The notes under the pieces were generated by a model. It was given only the letters and a program-made list of their open reading frames with translations. It did not search any database and was not told the origin of the DNA. Both the position numbers and the translations under genes were made by a program. This document shows, piece after piece, positions 12,183-23,680 of a stretch of 64,000 nt of DNA. Source of the DNA: Amorphophallus konjac (Eukaryota > Streptophyta > Magnoliopsida > Alismatales > Araceae); NCBI GenBank assembly GCA_022559845.1, contig CM040123.1, positions 297,402,642-297,466,641 of the forward strand, written 5' to 3'. How positions within the stretch are numbered: position 1 is the first letter of the stretch; each line of letters opens with the position of its first letter.

Positions 12183-12260
12183 GTCCACCTAGACTTCTAT
12201 CTGCACAGGCGCCCACATTGAATCTGCTCGGCACCCAACATTGAAGAACTCCTCATAAAC

Positions 12261-13037
12261 TTGACTCAGCAGATGCAGAAACAAGATAAGAAATTAGATG
12301 ATCTGCTCAAATATGTCACTCTCAACATCAATCAAGTACATTCCAGGCTACTGAAGCTTGAGATATCTCTCCTCACTGAATGGAAAAGGTTCCTACTCAA
12401 CAAAAAGGCTTCAGATGATGCCAACAGATCCTTGATGCAAGGTTTGCAGGAGGTTTGTTCAAAGATAGCAAAAGCACTGCGTGAGTTACAAGATGTTCAA
12501 ATTTCCTCCTTCAAACTATCTACCAACATTATAGATCACTGCTTTGAGATCAGAACATCTTTAGAAGTTTTGAAGAAGTCATCCAGTGCCCTAGGTCCAG
12601 GTGTTCAGCAGATCTATGATAAATTGGTCGCCTTCTTAACAGAAATGACAATTCTGACTGACAGATATGAAACTGTTAATATTCGCCAAGACGACATCAT
12701 TTCTGAAGTGGCACATGTCAGAAGCGCTGTGGTGTATTGGCTAGCTGAACTGTCAAATGACCTAAAGGAATTTCAGTCTACCTTGGGTTCAGCACCTGGT
12801 CAAGCTTCTTCTAGCAGAACTCCACCTCAAGAATATACCTCTGCTTCTCCAAGGGGGAGACCACCACATGGCAGGCCGCGTGGCCCTTCTAGCAGACATG
12901 CCAGATCATTTTTCTTGAAAGACAATGCTCTGTATCTTGTTGCCCATTTTGAGGCTTTCTCTCTCACACTCTTGGACTTATTAATTAAATTTCATATCAT
13001 TTGCATTGTTGCATCCTTATTGTTTCCTTCTTTTTGA
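12261..13037 (+). CDS. Envelope-like ORF, C-terminal part with hydrophobic end
   Basis: An open frame of 258 codons, starting MTQQMQKQDKKLDDLLKYV, follows the previous ORF by about 80 bp (stop at 12180-12182). It is predicted to be largely helical and coiled-coil (heptads over residues 1-160). A short S/P/R/G-rich linker follows, with RGRPPHGRPRGPSSRHAR, and the last 24 residues are hydrophobic (LLDLLIKFHIICIVASLLF), compatible with a membrane anchor. It may originally have been one ORF with 10355-12182. Whether it is ever made as a protein cannot be told. Confidence 0.6.
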   Translation: MTQQMQKQDKKLDDLLKYVTLNINQVHSRLLKLEISLLTEWKRFLLNKKASDDANRSLMQGLQEVCSKIAKALRELQDVQISSFKLSTNIIDHCFEIRTSLEVLKKSSSALGPGVQQIYDKLVAFLTEMTILTDRYETVNIRQDDIISEVAHVRSAVVYWLAELSNDLKEFQSTLGSAPGQASSSRTPPQEYTSASPRGRPPHGRPRGPSSRHARSFFLKDNALYLVAHFEAFSLTLLDLLIKFHIICIVASLLFPSF

Positions 13038-13044
13038 TGATGAC

Positions 13045-13053
13045 AAAGGGGGA
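13045..13053 (+). other. Extra polypurine-like motif
   Basis: AAAGGGGGAG occurs right after the envelope-like stop, in the context tgatgatgacaaaggggg that is common near the 3' end of SIRE elements. It is a second purine tract upstream of the functional one at 13218. Confidence 0.55.
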
Positions 13054-13217
13054 GAAATCAGGCCTTTGCTAGCTCGTTGAGAATGTTTGTTATTCATTGA
13101 GAATGGTTATTTGACACTTTAAAAATGTTTAATAATGGTGCTGATGTTTGTTTAGCCTTGGAAAGGCTGAAATTTTTTTTCTGCAAAGACTCAAGACTCA
13201 TAGTGTTGCCATCCATC

Positions 13218-13231
13218 AAAAAGGGGGAGAT
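13218..13231 (+). other. Polypurine tract before LTR 2
   Basis: AAAAAGGGGGAGAT sits immediately before TGTTGAG at 13232 and is the plus-strand primer site. It has the same form as the tract at 1177-1189 of the flanking element. Confidence 0.8.
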
Positions 13232-15605
13232 TGTTGAGTCTTGTTGAATCTTTACATGTTTTGATGATGACAACACTATAAGTCTTAGTGGTGTTCAAAA
13301 ATATTTCTCTGCGAAAAATTAACAAAAATATTTTTCTGTGAAAGTGAACAAAGAATATTTTTCTGTGAAGAATAAACCTTCATTTCACTTCAGGTATTTT
13401 CAGGGACTGTCTTCGTGTTGGTTGGAACTTCGTCATGTTTGTGTATAACACCTCGTGTTGTACTGTTTGCCTTCGTGTCGTTTTAGTTTTAGTACTGTTT
13501 GTGTTTCAACACGCCGTGTCGTCCTTTCGTACCTCGTGTTGTTTAAGTTGTGTGCTGATTGACTTCGTGCTGATTCTTCTGAAGCAGCTCGAATTGTTCT
13601 GATGAACTTCGAGTTGCTTCTGTATGAACCTCGTGTCGTTAGCACTTAGTTGCTCATCTCGAGTCAGTCCTCTATGTTTGCTCTTGTGTCTTCGTGTCAA
13701 TTACTGTAGTTCCTCGAGTTGTTCTTCTGCTTCCACCGTTTCATCACGTTGTGAAGTGTCTATCTCATGTCTTCGTGTCGTGTTTCCTAGACCTCGTGTC
13801 TTTGTCGCTTTGTGACCTCACCTCGTGTCGGTTTCTGTTTTCGTCTTCGTGTTGTTTTCAACTCGTGTCGCCTCGTCTTCGAGTCGTTCATTCGAGCTAT
13901 TGTGTGCTCGAGTTGTTTTTCTTGTGTTTTCAAGTGTTGTTTCACTACGTGTCTTCGTGTTGACTTTGTATTCGTGTCTTCGTGTTGTCTTTGTATTCGT
14001 GTCTTCGTGTTTCTTTTGTATTTGTATCTCCGTGTTGCTTCCTTCTATTTTCGTCCTGGTCTCTTCTGATCGCGTGTCTTTCTATTGCTTCACTCTGTGT
14101 TATCTTCTTCTCACCTCATGCTGTCTTCATCTGACTTCGTGTCGTCTTCGTTGTTGTGTTAGCTGTGTTCTCGTGTACTTCGTGTCGTTCTCGTGTTATC
14201 TCGTGCTAAACTCATCTAACGTACCTCGTGTCAGTCACAGTATAGTGCACCTCGTTTTGTTATCATATATCTCGTGCAGTTTTTTATTCTTATGGCCAAC
14301 CAACTTATCTCAGCTACATATAGCGAACCCTGAGCATTAATGTAATTAATCTACTTGCAGGGATCCGAGGAAGATTACTCCTCAGTGTCTGGGCAGCACG
14401 TGATCCAATGCTAGAGGAACCAATCCGATAAGGACACGTGACAAGAAGGTTCTGGATCAAGCGTGGGAGGCACACGCATTCTGAACCGGATCTGCTGCTG
14501 CTGCTGATATAAATAGAAACCTTCGTCTTCAGATGGAGATGATCGAAAAAGAGAAAGATATAGAAGAAAGAGCAGAAAAGCAGAGAGTCCTTCGATCCAG
14601 AAAAACGAGAGAAAGAAGAGAAGAAAAAGAGAGAGTAGAAACTGAAGGAGAAAGAAGAAGAAGAAAAGAAGAGGAGAGAGAGCTTTACTGAGGATCTGAT
14701 CAGTCTGTTCGTGGATCAAATCCAGAACGACTATGCTCATTGAGAGCTATATATCTTGCGTTTTATTTCCAGCTTCTGTCGCTGTCATTTTCATGTTTTC
14801 TTATTTTTCCTTTTGCTACCTTGTTTAGTCTTGTTCTTCCGATTGCCCTGTTGGGGATCGGGTTTCTCCTGGTGGTACAGGAGAAGGGAGATCTGATCTC
14901 CAGGTTGCAAGTGGCAGGTTGTCACTTGAGGGTTCCCTCTGGTTTAGAGGAAGGGAGGCTTGTCCTCCGGTCCTTGGCTTGTGGCTTGCAAGTCAAGGGG
15001 TCCCTCCGGTTGGAGGAAGAGAGGTCTTAGACCTCTGGTTTGCTAGTGACGGGGAGTCACTGGTGGGTTCCCTCCTGGTCTGGAGGAAGAGAGGCTAGGC
15101 CTCTGGTGGGTTGCCGGCAGTAGGTTGCTACTGGCTGGTTCACTGGTAGTGGGACTGCTACCAGTGGGGTTCCCTCTTGGTATAGAGGAAGAGAGACGTG
15201 AGTCTCTGGTTTCTAGTGACCGTGGGTTGCTAGTGGTTCCCTCCGAGTAGGAGGAAGAGGGGAGGTTGTTCCCCTGGGTAAGCTGTGTATCAGCGTTTGT
15301 TGGCAAGCTGTGTTGCCCAGCTGTTAGTGAAGCCACACTCAGTTTGAGTGTGGGGTGGATGTAGGTCTGGAGGACCGAACCACCTAAAAATCCCCGTGCC
15401 GTGTGCTTGTTTTTCTCTTCTGGGCTTGGATATTCGGTAGATGCTTGTTTAGGGCGATCCTTCCCTATCCTCCAAGCAGTTCGTTCTGCGGTTAGTGTTT
15501 GACCATTGTGTCTAATTCGGAAACTCCTGGTTGAGATCTAAACTTAATTTTTAATCCTTAATTTTTAACGGGTAAAGGTCCATTCACCCCCCTCTGGACC
15601 TATCA
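13232..15605 (+). mobile_element. LTR 2 of the composite SIRE-type element
   Basis: TGTTGAGTCTTG to CCTATCA, 2374 bp, with intact TG..CA ends. It is preceded by a purine tract and followed by an intact primer-binding site. It therefore serves both as 3' LTR of the first internal region and as 5' LTR of the second. The promoter block is conserved: G-boxes 14397-14402 and 14435-14440, TATAAATAG 14508-14516. It is closer to LTR 3 than to LTR 1. Confidence 0.92.
14397..14516 (+). promoter_or_regulatory. LTR 2 promoter block
   Basis: Two CACGTG boxes, CCAAT motifs between them and TATAAATAG at 14508-14516, in the same spacing as in LTR 1. This is the best preserved of the plus-strand copies. Confidence 0.7.
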
Positions 15606-15607
15606 AT

Positions 15608-15619
15608 TGGTATCAGAGC
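15608..15619 (+). other. Intact primer-binding site, initiator tRNA-Met type
   Basis: TGGTATCAGAGC begins three bases after the LTR end. It is the standard copia minus-strand primer site, complementary to the 3' end of plant initiator tRNA-Met. Confidence 0.85.
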
Positions 15620-15726
15620 GGTTCCCTATATCTCCAGATTCAACGATCTGTAGGGGATCCTACTGGTCTGATAGGTGCATTTCTGTTTTGGTCTTACTGC
15701 TTGGTTTTACTCCTGAACTGATTTCA

Positions 15727-17939
15727 ATGAAGCACCCACCGATCTTTAGTGGTTCTGGATTTAAGTTGTGGCTTAGAAGTCTGCGTACCTATGTTAAACA
15801 ACGTGATCCGGATATGTGGAAGTTGATCTCACATGGTCCACACAAACTGCCAAAGAAAATGTCCAAATGGACTGACAATGATAGATACATGTGTGATCAA
15901 AACGAGAAGGCTATGGAAATTCTGAAGGCTGCCACTGACAAAGCTTTACATTCATGTTTTTATCATTGCAGGTCAGCCACTGAAATTTTGGACCAACTGA
16001 AAATAGCCTTCGAGTCAAAGAAGGACGCCTGCATGATGGCCAATGGGACTGATCACAGCAACAATCAAAGTAATGAAGAGGACAATGATGATCAGGTAAA
16101 CCCTTTTCAACATTATACTATGGATGATCGGAAAATAGCTATGCTGACTTGTTGGGGCTATATGAAAATTTAAAAAGAGAACATAAGAAACTGAGAAAGG
16201 GTACTAGGTTAACCAGTGCAAATTCCTCTTCATGTCAAAACTGTTTAAAATTGGAACAAACAAATGATGCTTCCATAGCTGAGATTCGTAAGCTTGAGAG
16301 TCAAATTAAATTGTTAAAGAAAAAGAATCAAGAATCTGTTAATTCAGAACTGAATGAACTCAAATCTGAAAATGACTCTCTCAGGAAAATCATTGAAGAA
16401 AATGTTCAGAAAATTAAAAACCTTGAACAAGAAAACAAACTGCTAACTGAAAAATCTGAATCTAATCAACAATTTGAACCACCGTGTGAAGATCAGATTT
16501 TAATAAATGAATTGGTCCAGAATGACAAGCTCAAGGAAGAAATTGAAAAATTGAAAATGTTGAACAGTAGTATGTCTGAGAGACTTCTAACCTTAGAAAA
16601 AGGAAAAACTGTTTGCATTGAAGATTCTGATAAACTGAGCAATCTGGAAAATGAAATTGAGGACTATAAAATGGCAAACAAGGTGCTAAGTGAATGTGTA
16701 AACTGCAATGAACAAGAGATTGCTAGTTATGAAATACACATTGTTTCTCTGGAAAATGAAATAGAAGACTTGAAGAAATCATTGTCAAAATTTGTGAAAG
16801 GACAAGAAAATCTGGACATATTGTTAGGTGTTAAAGTCAATTTTCAAAAAGAAGGGTTGGACTATAACTCAACAAAGAAAAAGAGTTTTGAAAATAAGAT
16901 TCAAACTTCTGCTGTTTCAGATGTTGCATCTGCTAGCCTAGCCAGTCCTTCTGTATTTCAATTCACTGCTCAAAGAAGTCTGAAGACAACTGTAGAGGAT
17001 TCTACTACATACATGCATCCTGACTTTAATCCCATGCTAACAAGAAACCTATGTCATGCCTTAATTGTCATAAAGTTGGTCATCAAATGCATGAATGCAA
17101 ACTGAAAGGAAAAGATGACATGAATACTAGTAAAATGCATGTTAGGAAAACTCATGACAGAAATCATGAGGTTCAGAAAAAGAAAATGTCATGTTACTAT
17201 TGCCATAGAATTGGCCATTTGATGCATGAATGTAGATTGATGGAAAAGGATGATATGGATGCTAGGAAATATCGTGATAGAAATCCTGATGTTCATTCAA
17301 AGAAAAGGGAATGTTCGCATTGTGGTAGATTAGGCCACACCCTTGCTCAATGTTGGTTTGCTAATGGAAAGAAAAAACCACTCCCACATCATGCTAAATT
17401 TTATGCTAACCAACATGCTCTTAATATCAACAAAACTGCTTCTCCGAACCAGCATGTCAGATGTTTTAATTGTAACAAGCTTGGGCATAAGGTCACTGAA
17501 TGTTGGGCAAGAGTCTCCTTTCTGCTCCCATTGTGGGAAGCATGGCCATGCAGTCAAGGACTGCTGGCATGCTCAGGGTAGAAAATTCAATTCTAAAACT
17601 GTTAATCTCCCTGCGAATAAAAATGCATTTGGTAGAAATGTCTTTAGAGGCAAGCACAATGAGTGCTTCAAATGTGGGAAGCCATGTCACAGGATTGCAA
17701 CCTGTCGGCTGGCAGGATATCAAAACCAAACTGGTTTTGGCAAACAGAATGTTTATTCTGTTAACAAGGAGTCTCATGTTTATACACATAGAATTCATGC
17801 TAACAAGGATATGCATAAATCAGTACTGAAAGTTGCTGCTCCGTGCTATCAAGTTAAAAATGTGCTGAGGAAACTTGCTAGAAGTAATACTGTCATGTCA
17901 GGACCCAAGACTTCTTGGGTACCTGTTTGTGCAAAATAA
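15727..17939 (+). pseudogene. SIRE-type copia gag, copy 2
   Basis: Same protein as copy 1: MKHPPIF start, coiled coil (about 16150-16800) and six CCHC knuckles from 17054 onward. Breaks differ from copy 1, so the copies decayed independently: a 1-bp loss near 16128, a 21-bp gap near 16997 with a frame change near 17030, and a 14-bp gap near 17512 between knuckles 4 and 5. Conversely, the two indels that break copy 1 near 4107 and 4697 are absent here. Knuckle 3 has the normal Gly (CSHCGRLG), while knuckle 6 reads CFKCGKPCH, a changed Gly. It stops at the same GPKTSWVPVCAK end. No pol follows. Confidence 0.88.
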
Positions 17940-18794
17940 CTTTGCTTTGCAGGTGTGCCTTGGATGGAATAAAGGGGTAATAAACCAGGGCACATAAAAG
18001 GACCCCATGTCTGAATGCTCCAGGTAAATTTACTGCTTCCCTCCTAATCTGAATTCAATCTCCAATCCATCAGAATGATGTTTGTTGCTGTTCATATAAA
18101 CTGCCTATTTTGGACTAGACAGAATTATCATGATTAGAACAACCTCTCTAGTCTGCCATGCCCGTTGATTATCATGTTTGACCACTATGGTATATCAAAG
18201 AGTAAGCTATCAAAAGGCAGGGAAATCTGTCCTGAGGTGCTTACTATGTGTGAGGTGGTCTTTCAGACCAAGTGCTCCGCCTAGTACCATGGGTCATTCT
18301 GCTGATCAGGGGAGCCTGTATGTGCATGATTCACAAACTCACATGTTTAATTTTCATGGCAAACACTGCATTCAATAAATAATTAATACTTCCAAGAGTC
18401 GTGTGTGAGATGTCCTTGAGTGGGCTGAAAAGGAGCTTGACAGGCCATTTGGTTTCTGAAGAATTTTGTCAGCCGATGCAGTTAATGTGGTGTTAAGATC
18501 TGTCATCTCATGAGGTTGCAGTTTATTGCCCAAGAGCTTCTCTGGATGTGAGACAGAACTTCTTCAAGAATATTATATTTGTAAGCGTCCTTGGTGCTTA
18601 ATGTCTTGAGTGATCTCTCACTTGTTGGCTAGCTGATAGGAGTGCTGCTCATCTCATCTCTCTCTCCATTCGGTCTGCCACCTTCTTATCTCTCTCCTAT
18701 CACTTTTGGTTCAGAAATTCTCTCAAAGAAATTTTTTTTCTTACAGTCTTCTTGCTCTTATCAGATGTGATCTGTATACCTTAAACCACCCAAT
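17940..18794 (+). mobile_element. Post-gag and spacer region of copy 2
   Basis: Non-coding. The first 400 bp match 6168-6590 and the rest match 9141-9576, joined without the LINE. This shows the empty LINE site, and it shows that gag was already joined to the spacer without pol before the copies separated. The match stops at TTAAACCACCCAAT, where the inverted LTR begins. Confidence 0.8.
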
Positions 18795-21174
18795 TGATAG
18801 GTCCAGAGGGGGGTGAATGGACCTTTACCCGTTAAAAATTAAGGATTAAAAATTAAGTTTAGATCTCAACCAGGAGTTTCCGAATTATAACACAATGGTC
18901 AAACACTAACCGCAGAACGAACTGCTTGGAGGATAGGGAAGGATCGCCCTAAACAAGCATCTACCGAATATCCAAGCCCAGAAGAGAAAAACAAGCACAC
19001 GGCACGGGGATTTTTAGGTGGTTCGGTCCTCCAGACCTACATCCACCCCACACTCAAACTGAGTGTGGCTTCACTAACAGCTGGGCAACACAGCTTGCCA
19101 ACAAACGCTGATACACAGCTTACCCAGGGGAACAACCTCCCCTCTTCCTCCTACTCGGAGGGAACCACTAGCAACCCACGGTCACTAGAAACCAGAGACT
19201 CACGTCTCTCTTCCTCTATACCAAGAGGGAACCCCACTGGTAACAGTCCCACTACCAGTGAACCAGCCAGTAGCAACCTACTGCCGGCAACCCACCAGAG
19301 GCCTAGCCTCTCTTCCTCCAGACCAGGAGGGAACCCACCAGTGACTCCCCGTCACTAGCAAACCAGAGGTCTAAGACCTCTCTTCCTCCAACCGGAGGGA
19401 CCCCTTGACTTGCAAGCCACAAGCCAAGGACCGGAGGACAAGCCTCCCTTCCTCTAAACCAGAGGGAACCCTCAAGTGACAACCTGCCACTTGCAACCTG
19501 GAGATCAGATCTCCCTTCTCCTGTACCACCAGGAGAAACCCGATCCCCAACAGGGCAATCGGAAGAACAAGACTAAACAAGGTAGCAAAAGGAAAAATAA
19601 GAAAACATGAAAATGACAGCGACAGAAGCTGGAAATAAAACGCAAGATATATAGCTCTCAATGAGCATAGTCGTTCTGGATTTGATCCACGAACAGACTG
19701 ATCAGATCCTCAGTAAAGCTCTCTCTCCTCTTCTTTTCTTCTTCTTCTTTCTCCTTCAGTTTCTGCTCTCTCTTTTTCTTCTCTTCTTTCTCTCGTTTTT
19801 CTGGATCGAAGGACTCTCTGCTTTTCTGCTCTTTCTGCTATATCTTTCTCTTTTTCGATCGTTCTCCATCTGAAGACGAAGGTTTCTATTTATATCAGCA
19901 ACAGCAGCAGATCCGGTTCAGAATGCGTGTGCCTCCCACGCTTGATCCAGAACCTTCTTGTCACGTGTCCTTATCGGATTGGTTCCTCTAGCATTGGATC
20001 ACGTGCTGCCCAGACACTGAGGAGTAGTCTTCCTCGGATCCCTGCAAGCAGATTAATTACATTAATGCTCAGGGTTCGCTATATGTAGCTGAGATAAGTT
20101 GGTTGGCCATAAGAATAAAAAACTGCACGAGATATATGATAACAAAACGAGGTGCACTATACTGTGACTGACACGAGGTACGTTAGATGAGTTTAGCACG
20201 AGATAACACGAGAATGACACGAAGTACACGAGAACACAGCTAACACAACAACGAAGACGACACGAAGTCAGATGAAGACAGCATGAGGTGAGAAGAAGAT
20301 AACACAGAGTGAAGCAATAGAAAGACACGCGATCAGAAGAGACCAGGACGAAAATAGAAGCAACACGGAGATACAAATGCAAAAGAAACACGAAGACACG
20401 AATACAAAGACAACACGAAGACACGAATACAAAGACAACACGAAGACACGTAGTGAAACAACACTTGAAAACACAAGAAAAACAACTCGAGCACACAATA
20501 GCTCGAATGAACGACTCGAAGACGAGGCGACACGAGTTGAAAACAACACGAAGACGAAAATAGAAACCGACACGAGGTGAGGTCACAAAGCGACAAAGAC
20601 ACGAGGTCTAGGAAACACGACACGAAGACATGAGATAGACACGTCTTCAACAACACGTGATGAAACGGTGGAAGCAGAAGAACAACTCGAGGAACTACAG
20701 TAATTGGCACGAAGACACAAGAGCAAACATAGAGGACTGACTCGAGATGAGCAACTAAGTGCTAACGACACGAGGTTCATACAGAAGCAACTCGAAGTTC
20801 ATCAGAACAATTCGAGCTGCTTCAGAAGAATCAGCACGAAGTCAATCAGCACACAACTTAAAACAACACGAGGTACGAAAGGACGACACGGCGTGTTGAA
20901 AACACAAACAGTACTAAAACTAAAACGACACGAAGGCAAACAGTACAACACGAGGTGTTATACACAAACATGACGAAGTTCCAACCAACACGAAGACAGT
21001 CCCTGAAAATACCTGAAGTGAAATGAAGGTTTATTCTTCACAGAAAAATATTCTTTGTTCACTTTCACAGAAAAATATTTTTGTTAATTTTTCACAGAGA
21101 AATATTTTTGAACACCACTAAGACTTATAGTGTTGTCATCATCAAAACATGTAAAGATTCAACAAGACTCAACA
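18795..21174 (-). mobile_element. LTR 3, inverted
   Basis: This is the reverse complement of LTR 2, 2380 bp, reading TGATAGGTCC on the plus strand to ...CTCAACA at 21174. On its left the minus strand continues CCTATCA-ATTGGG, so the first bases of a primer-binding site (ATTGG) are kept before the junction with the plus-strand spacer. Its purine-tract side ends at 21174 with GTGACC and no purine tract. No 5-bp duplication matches between 21175 and either 1410-1414 or 18790-18794. The TATAAATAG box is at 19886-19894 and G-boxes are at 19962-19967 and 20000-20005. Confidence 0.9.
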
Positions 21175-22657
21175 GTGACCTGTGAAGCCGTCCCCCCACC
21201 CACCCACAGGTGTGTACCGCACAGCCGGTGGTGGAGGGGGAATCCTCTCTTCCGGCAACTCCCCTCTCTAAAAGGGTTCTTTTGTCATTTGAATTTGTTT
21301 CTGTTTGTAAGGAATATTCCTCTATTTGGCAGCTTTCATCTATCTGGACCTACTTCAAACAAATTGCAAGTTTCCTTTAGTCAACTAGATATGCAACTCC
21401 CAGGGGTTTACTTTAAAATCCAATATTTATAGGGACTAAACTACAAAACCCTTTCACGTAATATTATTCATAATGCCAAAGATCTGGTGACAGCATGTAG
21501 CTTTTTGTAATGAAATAAAGTGCAGACTCTAACCTGGTAAGATTAGACATTATATAACCTGGTAAATATGTAAGTATGCTGGGCTTAATCATTGATCTCA
21601 AGTTAATTTAAACCGAGACATAAAAAGGTAAAAATATTAGGATTCTCAAGTATATGCCATCATGAAAGTTATCTTGCATACTTTTTATGGAAGGTGGAAA
21701 GTTATCTTGCATATAATACCAGCCAATCCAGGCTGGAACAGGCAAACTTGGTTAAATCCCAACTGAAACTCATCAGAGTTGCTGGGTTGCTACTGACTAG
21801 TGATTAGCATTATCACCACCGGCACAGTTATTGACTTGAAACCTTCCCTTTTCCTCTGCTCTTTTTCCCCTTTATCCTTTCTCCTTCCTGTTGACTCCAG
21901 CAGGATGGTAGTCTGAACCAGAACCAAACCAGGTCTGGTTAGGGATAGTTCATGTTTGGGAATCCAATTCTTGAAAACCTTGGGAATAGGATCTAAAGAT
22001 TATGTAGTGTGATTCTACCAGCTATTCAATGGTCCACATAGACTAACGGAACAAATAGAATTTCAGAGGGAATTATACTGACATTTTTAAATTGGAGTAT
22101 AGCTATCGTCTAGGAACTTTTGGTATATGGGCACCAGATAATGCAATTTCATACTTTCAAATTTACCAGCTTCAACAATGACAGATTTGCTAGTAGTGCT
22201 ATTTTCTGCCATTTCAGAGTAGCATTTTAGTGAGCATTAGCCATTTTTTAAAAAAGTGCTGGAGTTATAGACAATGATATTCACTAAGCTTCTCAGAATG
22301 AAAGTTAGGTTTTGAACACTTTAGGCCCATGATTTGGACACTTCCAAGTGCACGAGAGCCACGCCAGCCGCTTGGACACAATACTTTGGACACCTATCTC
22401 CACATCCAATTTTTATGATATCTAAATGAGCATTACAACAATTAATCAAATTACCTATTTGTATTAAGGTTTAACAATTTTATTAAAATTTTGTTTTTCT
22501 CATATTCTAGACAAATTTCAATTGATCATAATTTATTACATGTCTATATATGTTAATGTGCCAACATCTAAATATCTCATGCCCTTGGGTCCTGTTTCTA
22601 GAACTTCACCATGTCAGACATATGCCTATGTTGACTTAGACACCCATGTTTGTATTC
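21175..22657. other. Non-coding stretch, nothing recognised
   Basis: AT-rich sequence with no ORF of note and no TE end I can place. If the ATP synthase gamma gene is intact it is part of a very long intron; I looked for the missing C-terminal exons on the minus strand and saw none. Confidence 0.5.
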
Positions 22658-23348
22658 CATAATTCCATAGTTGTCAAGGCGCCCGCTTAGGCGACGCCTC
22701 TTAGGCGACGCCTAAGCGGGAAAGCGGTTTTTTGCTGTCAAGGTGCATAGGCGCCTTATTGGGCCTCAAGAGGGTAAGCCCAATAGCCGCTTTAGGGCAC
22801 TAGGCGGCCCAAAGCACCCAAGGCGGGCCTGCCTTGCCGCCCGCCCGGGTCCGTTAGTCCGTTACGTGGATCCAGTTTTGCGGATCCCATTTAAACCCCC
22901 CCCCCCTCCACCTCTTTCGATTCCCAAACCCCTTCCCTCCAACCCCCGATACCCCTTCCCTCTCCAGCTCTCCTAGGGTTTGCGCTGACGTTGCCACGAT
23001 CGCCGCCGTCCGCAGCCATGATCGCCGCCGACCGTCGCCTCTGTTGCCTTCGTTGAGCCGTCCGCAGCCAGCACCGTGGTCGTCCGCAGCGGTTGTCGTC
23101 GTCGTCCGTCATCATCGACTCACCAACATCCTCCGCCGGCCGCCATGAACTCGCGAGGTATCCTCCATCTCTCTCACTCCGTCTCTCTGTATGTCTCCTG
23201 TCCCCCCTCTCTGTACGTCTCTCTCTGCTCTCTCCCCCGCCCCCTTCTGTCTCTCTAGCCTCTCCCTCGTCCATCCTCTTCCTTTCCTCCCTCCCTCTCT
23301 TCTCTCTCTCTAAGACGGAGACCGACGGACAGTGAGCACCCGCAGCCC

Positions 23349-23350
23349 CT

Positions 23351-23432
<82 letters not shown>
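23349..23432. repeat. (CT)n followed by (AC)n microsatellites
   Basis: About 43 bp of CT and then about 36 bp of AC. They make the Arg/Glu- and Cys/Val-rich apparent ORFs on both strands, which are not genes. Confidence 0.85.
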
Positions 23433-23433
<1 letters not shown>

Positions 23434-23680
23434 CACCCACTGTCCCCCCCTCTCTCCCCCACCCCCTGCACTCACTCTCTCAGTCTGTCTCACAGTCACA
23501 GTCACAGAGAGGAGCAACCCTATCCCGTCTTCCACCACCAGAGCAACCCTGTCAACCACAGTCACAGTCACAGAGAGGTTAGCTTGTTTAACCCTTTATT
23601 TTCTATAATTTTCTTGATGTTATTATGTTCTTTTGTAATTTTATGAATTTTTTACATTTACTTCTGAACTTTGCATTTAC

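Larger units (their letters stand above)
1415..21174. mobile_element. Composite pol-less SIRE-type copia element
   Basis: The order is LTR(+), gag, spacer (with LINE), envelope-like ORFs, purine tract, LTR(+), primer site, gag, spacer, LTR(-). The tandem part is what unequal recombination between elements would give. The inverted last LTR needs a separate inversion or a strand switch. Neither internal region has any protease, integrase, RT or RNase H, so movement would depend on another element. Gag and envelope-like parts being kept while pol is lost in both copies suggests a non-autonomous family, not two random deletions. Confidence 0.8.

Noticed and set aside
22891..23571. 226-codon Arg/Glu-rich minus ORF
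   Set aside because: It is read from CT and AC microsatellites inside the hAT-like element.
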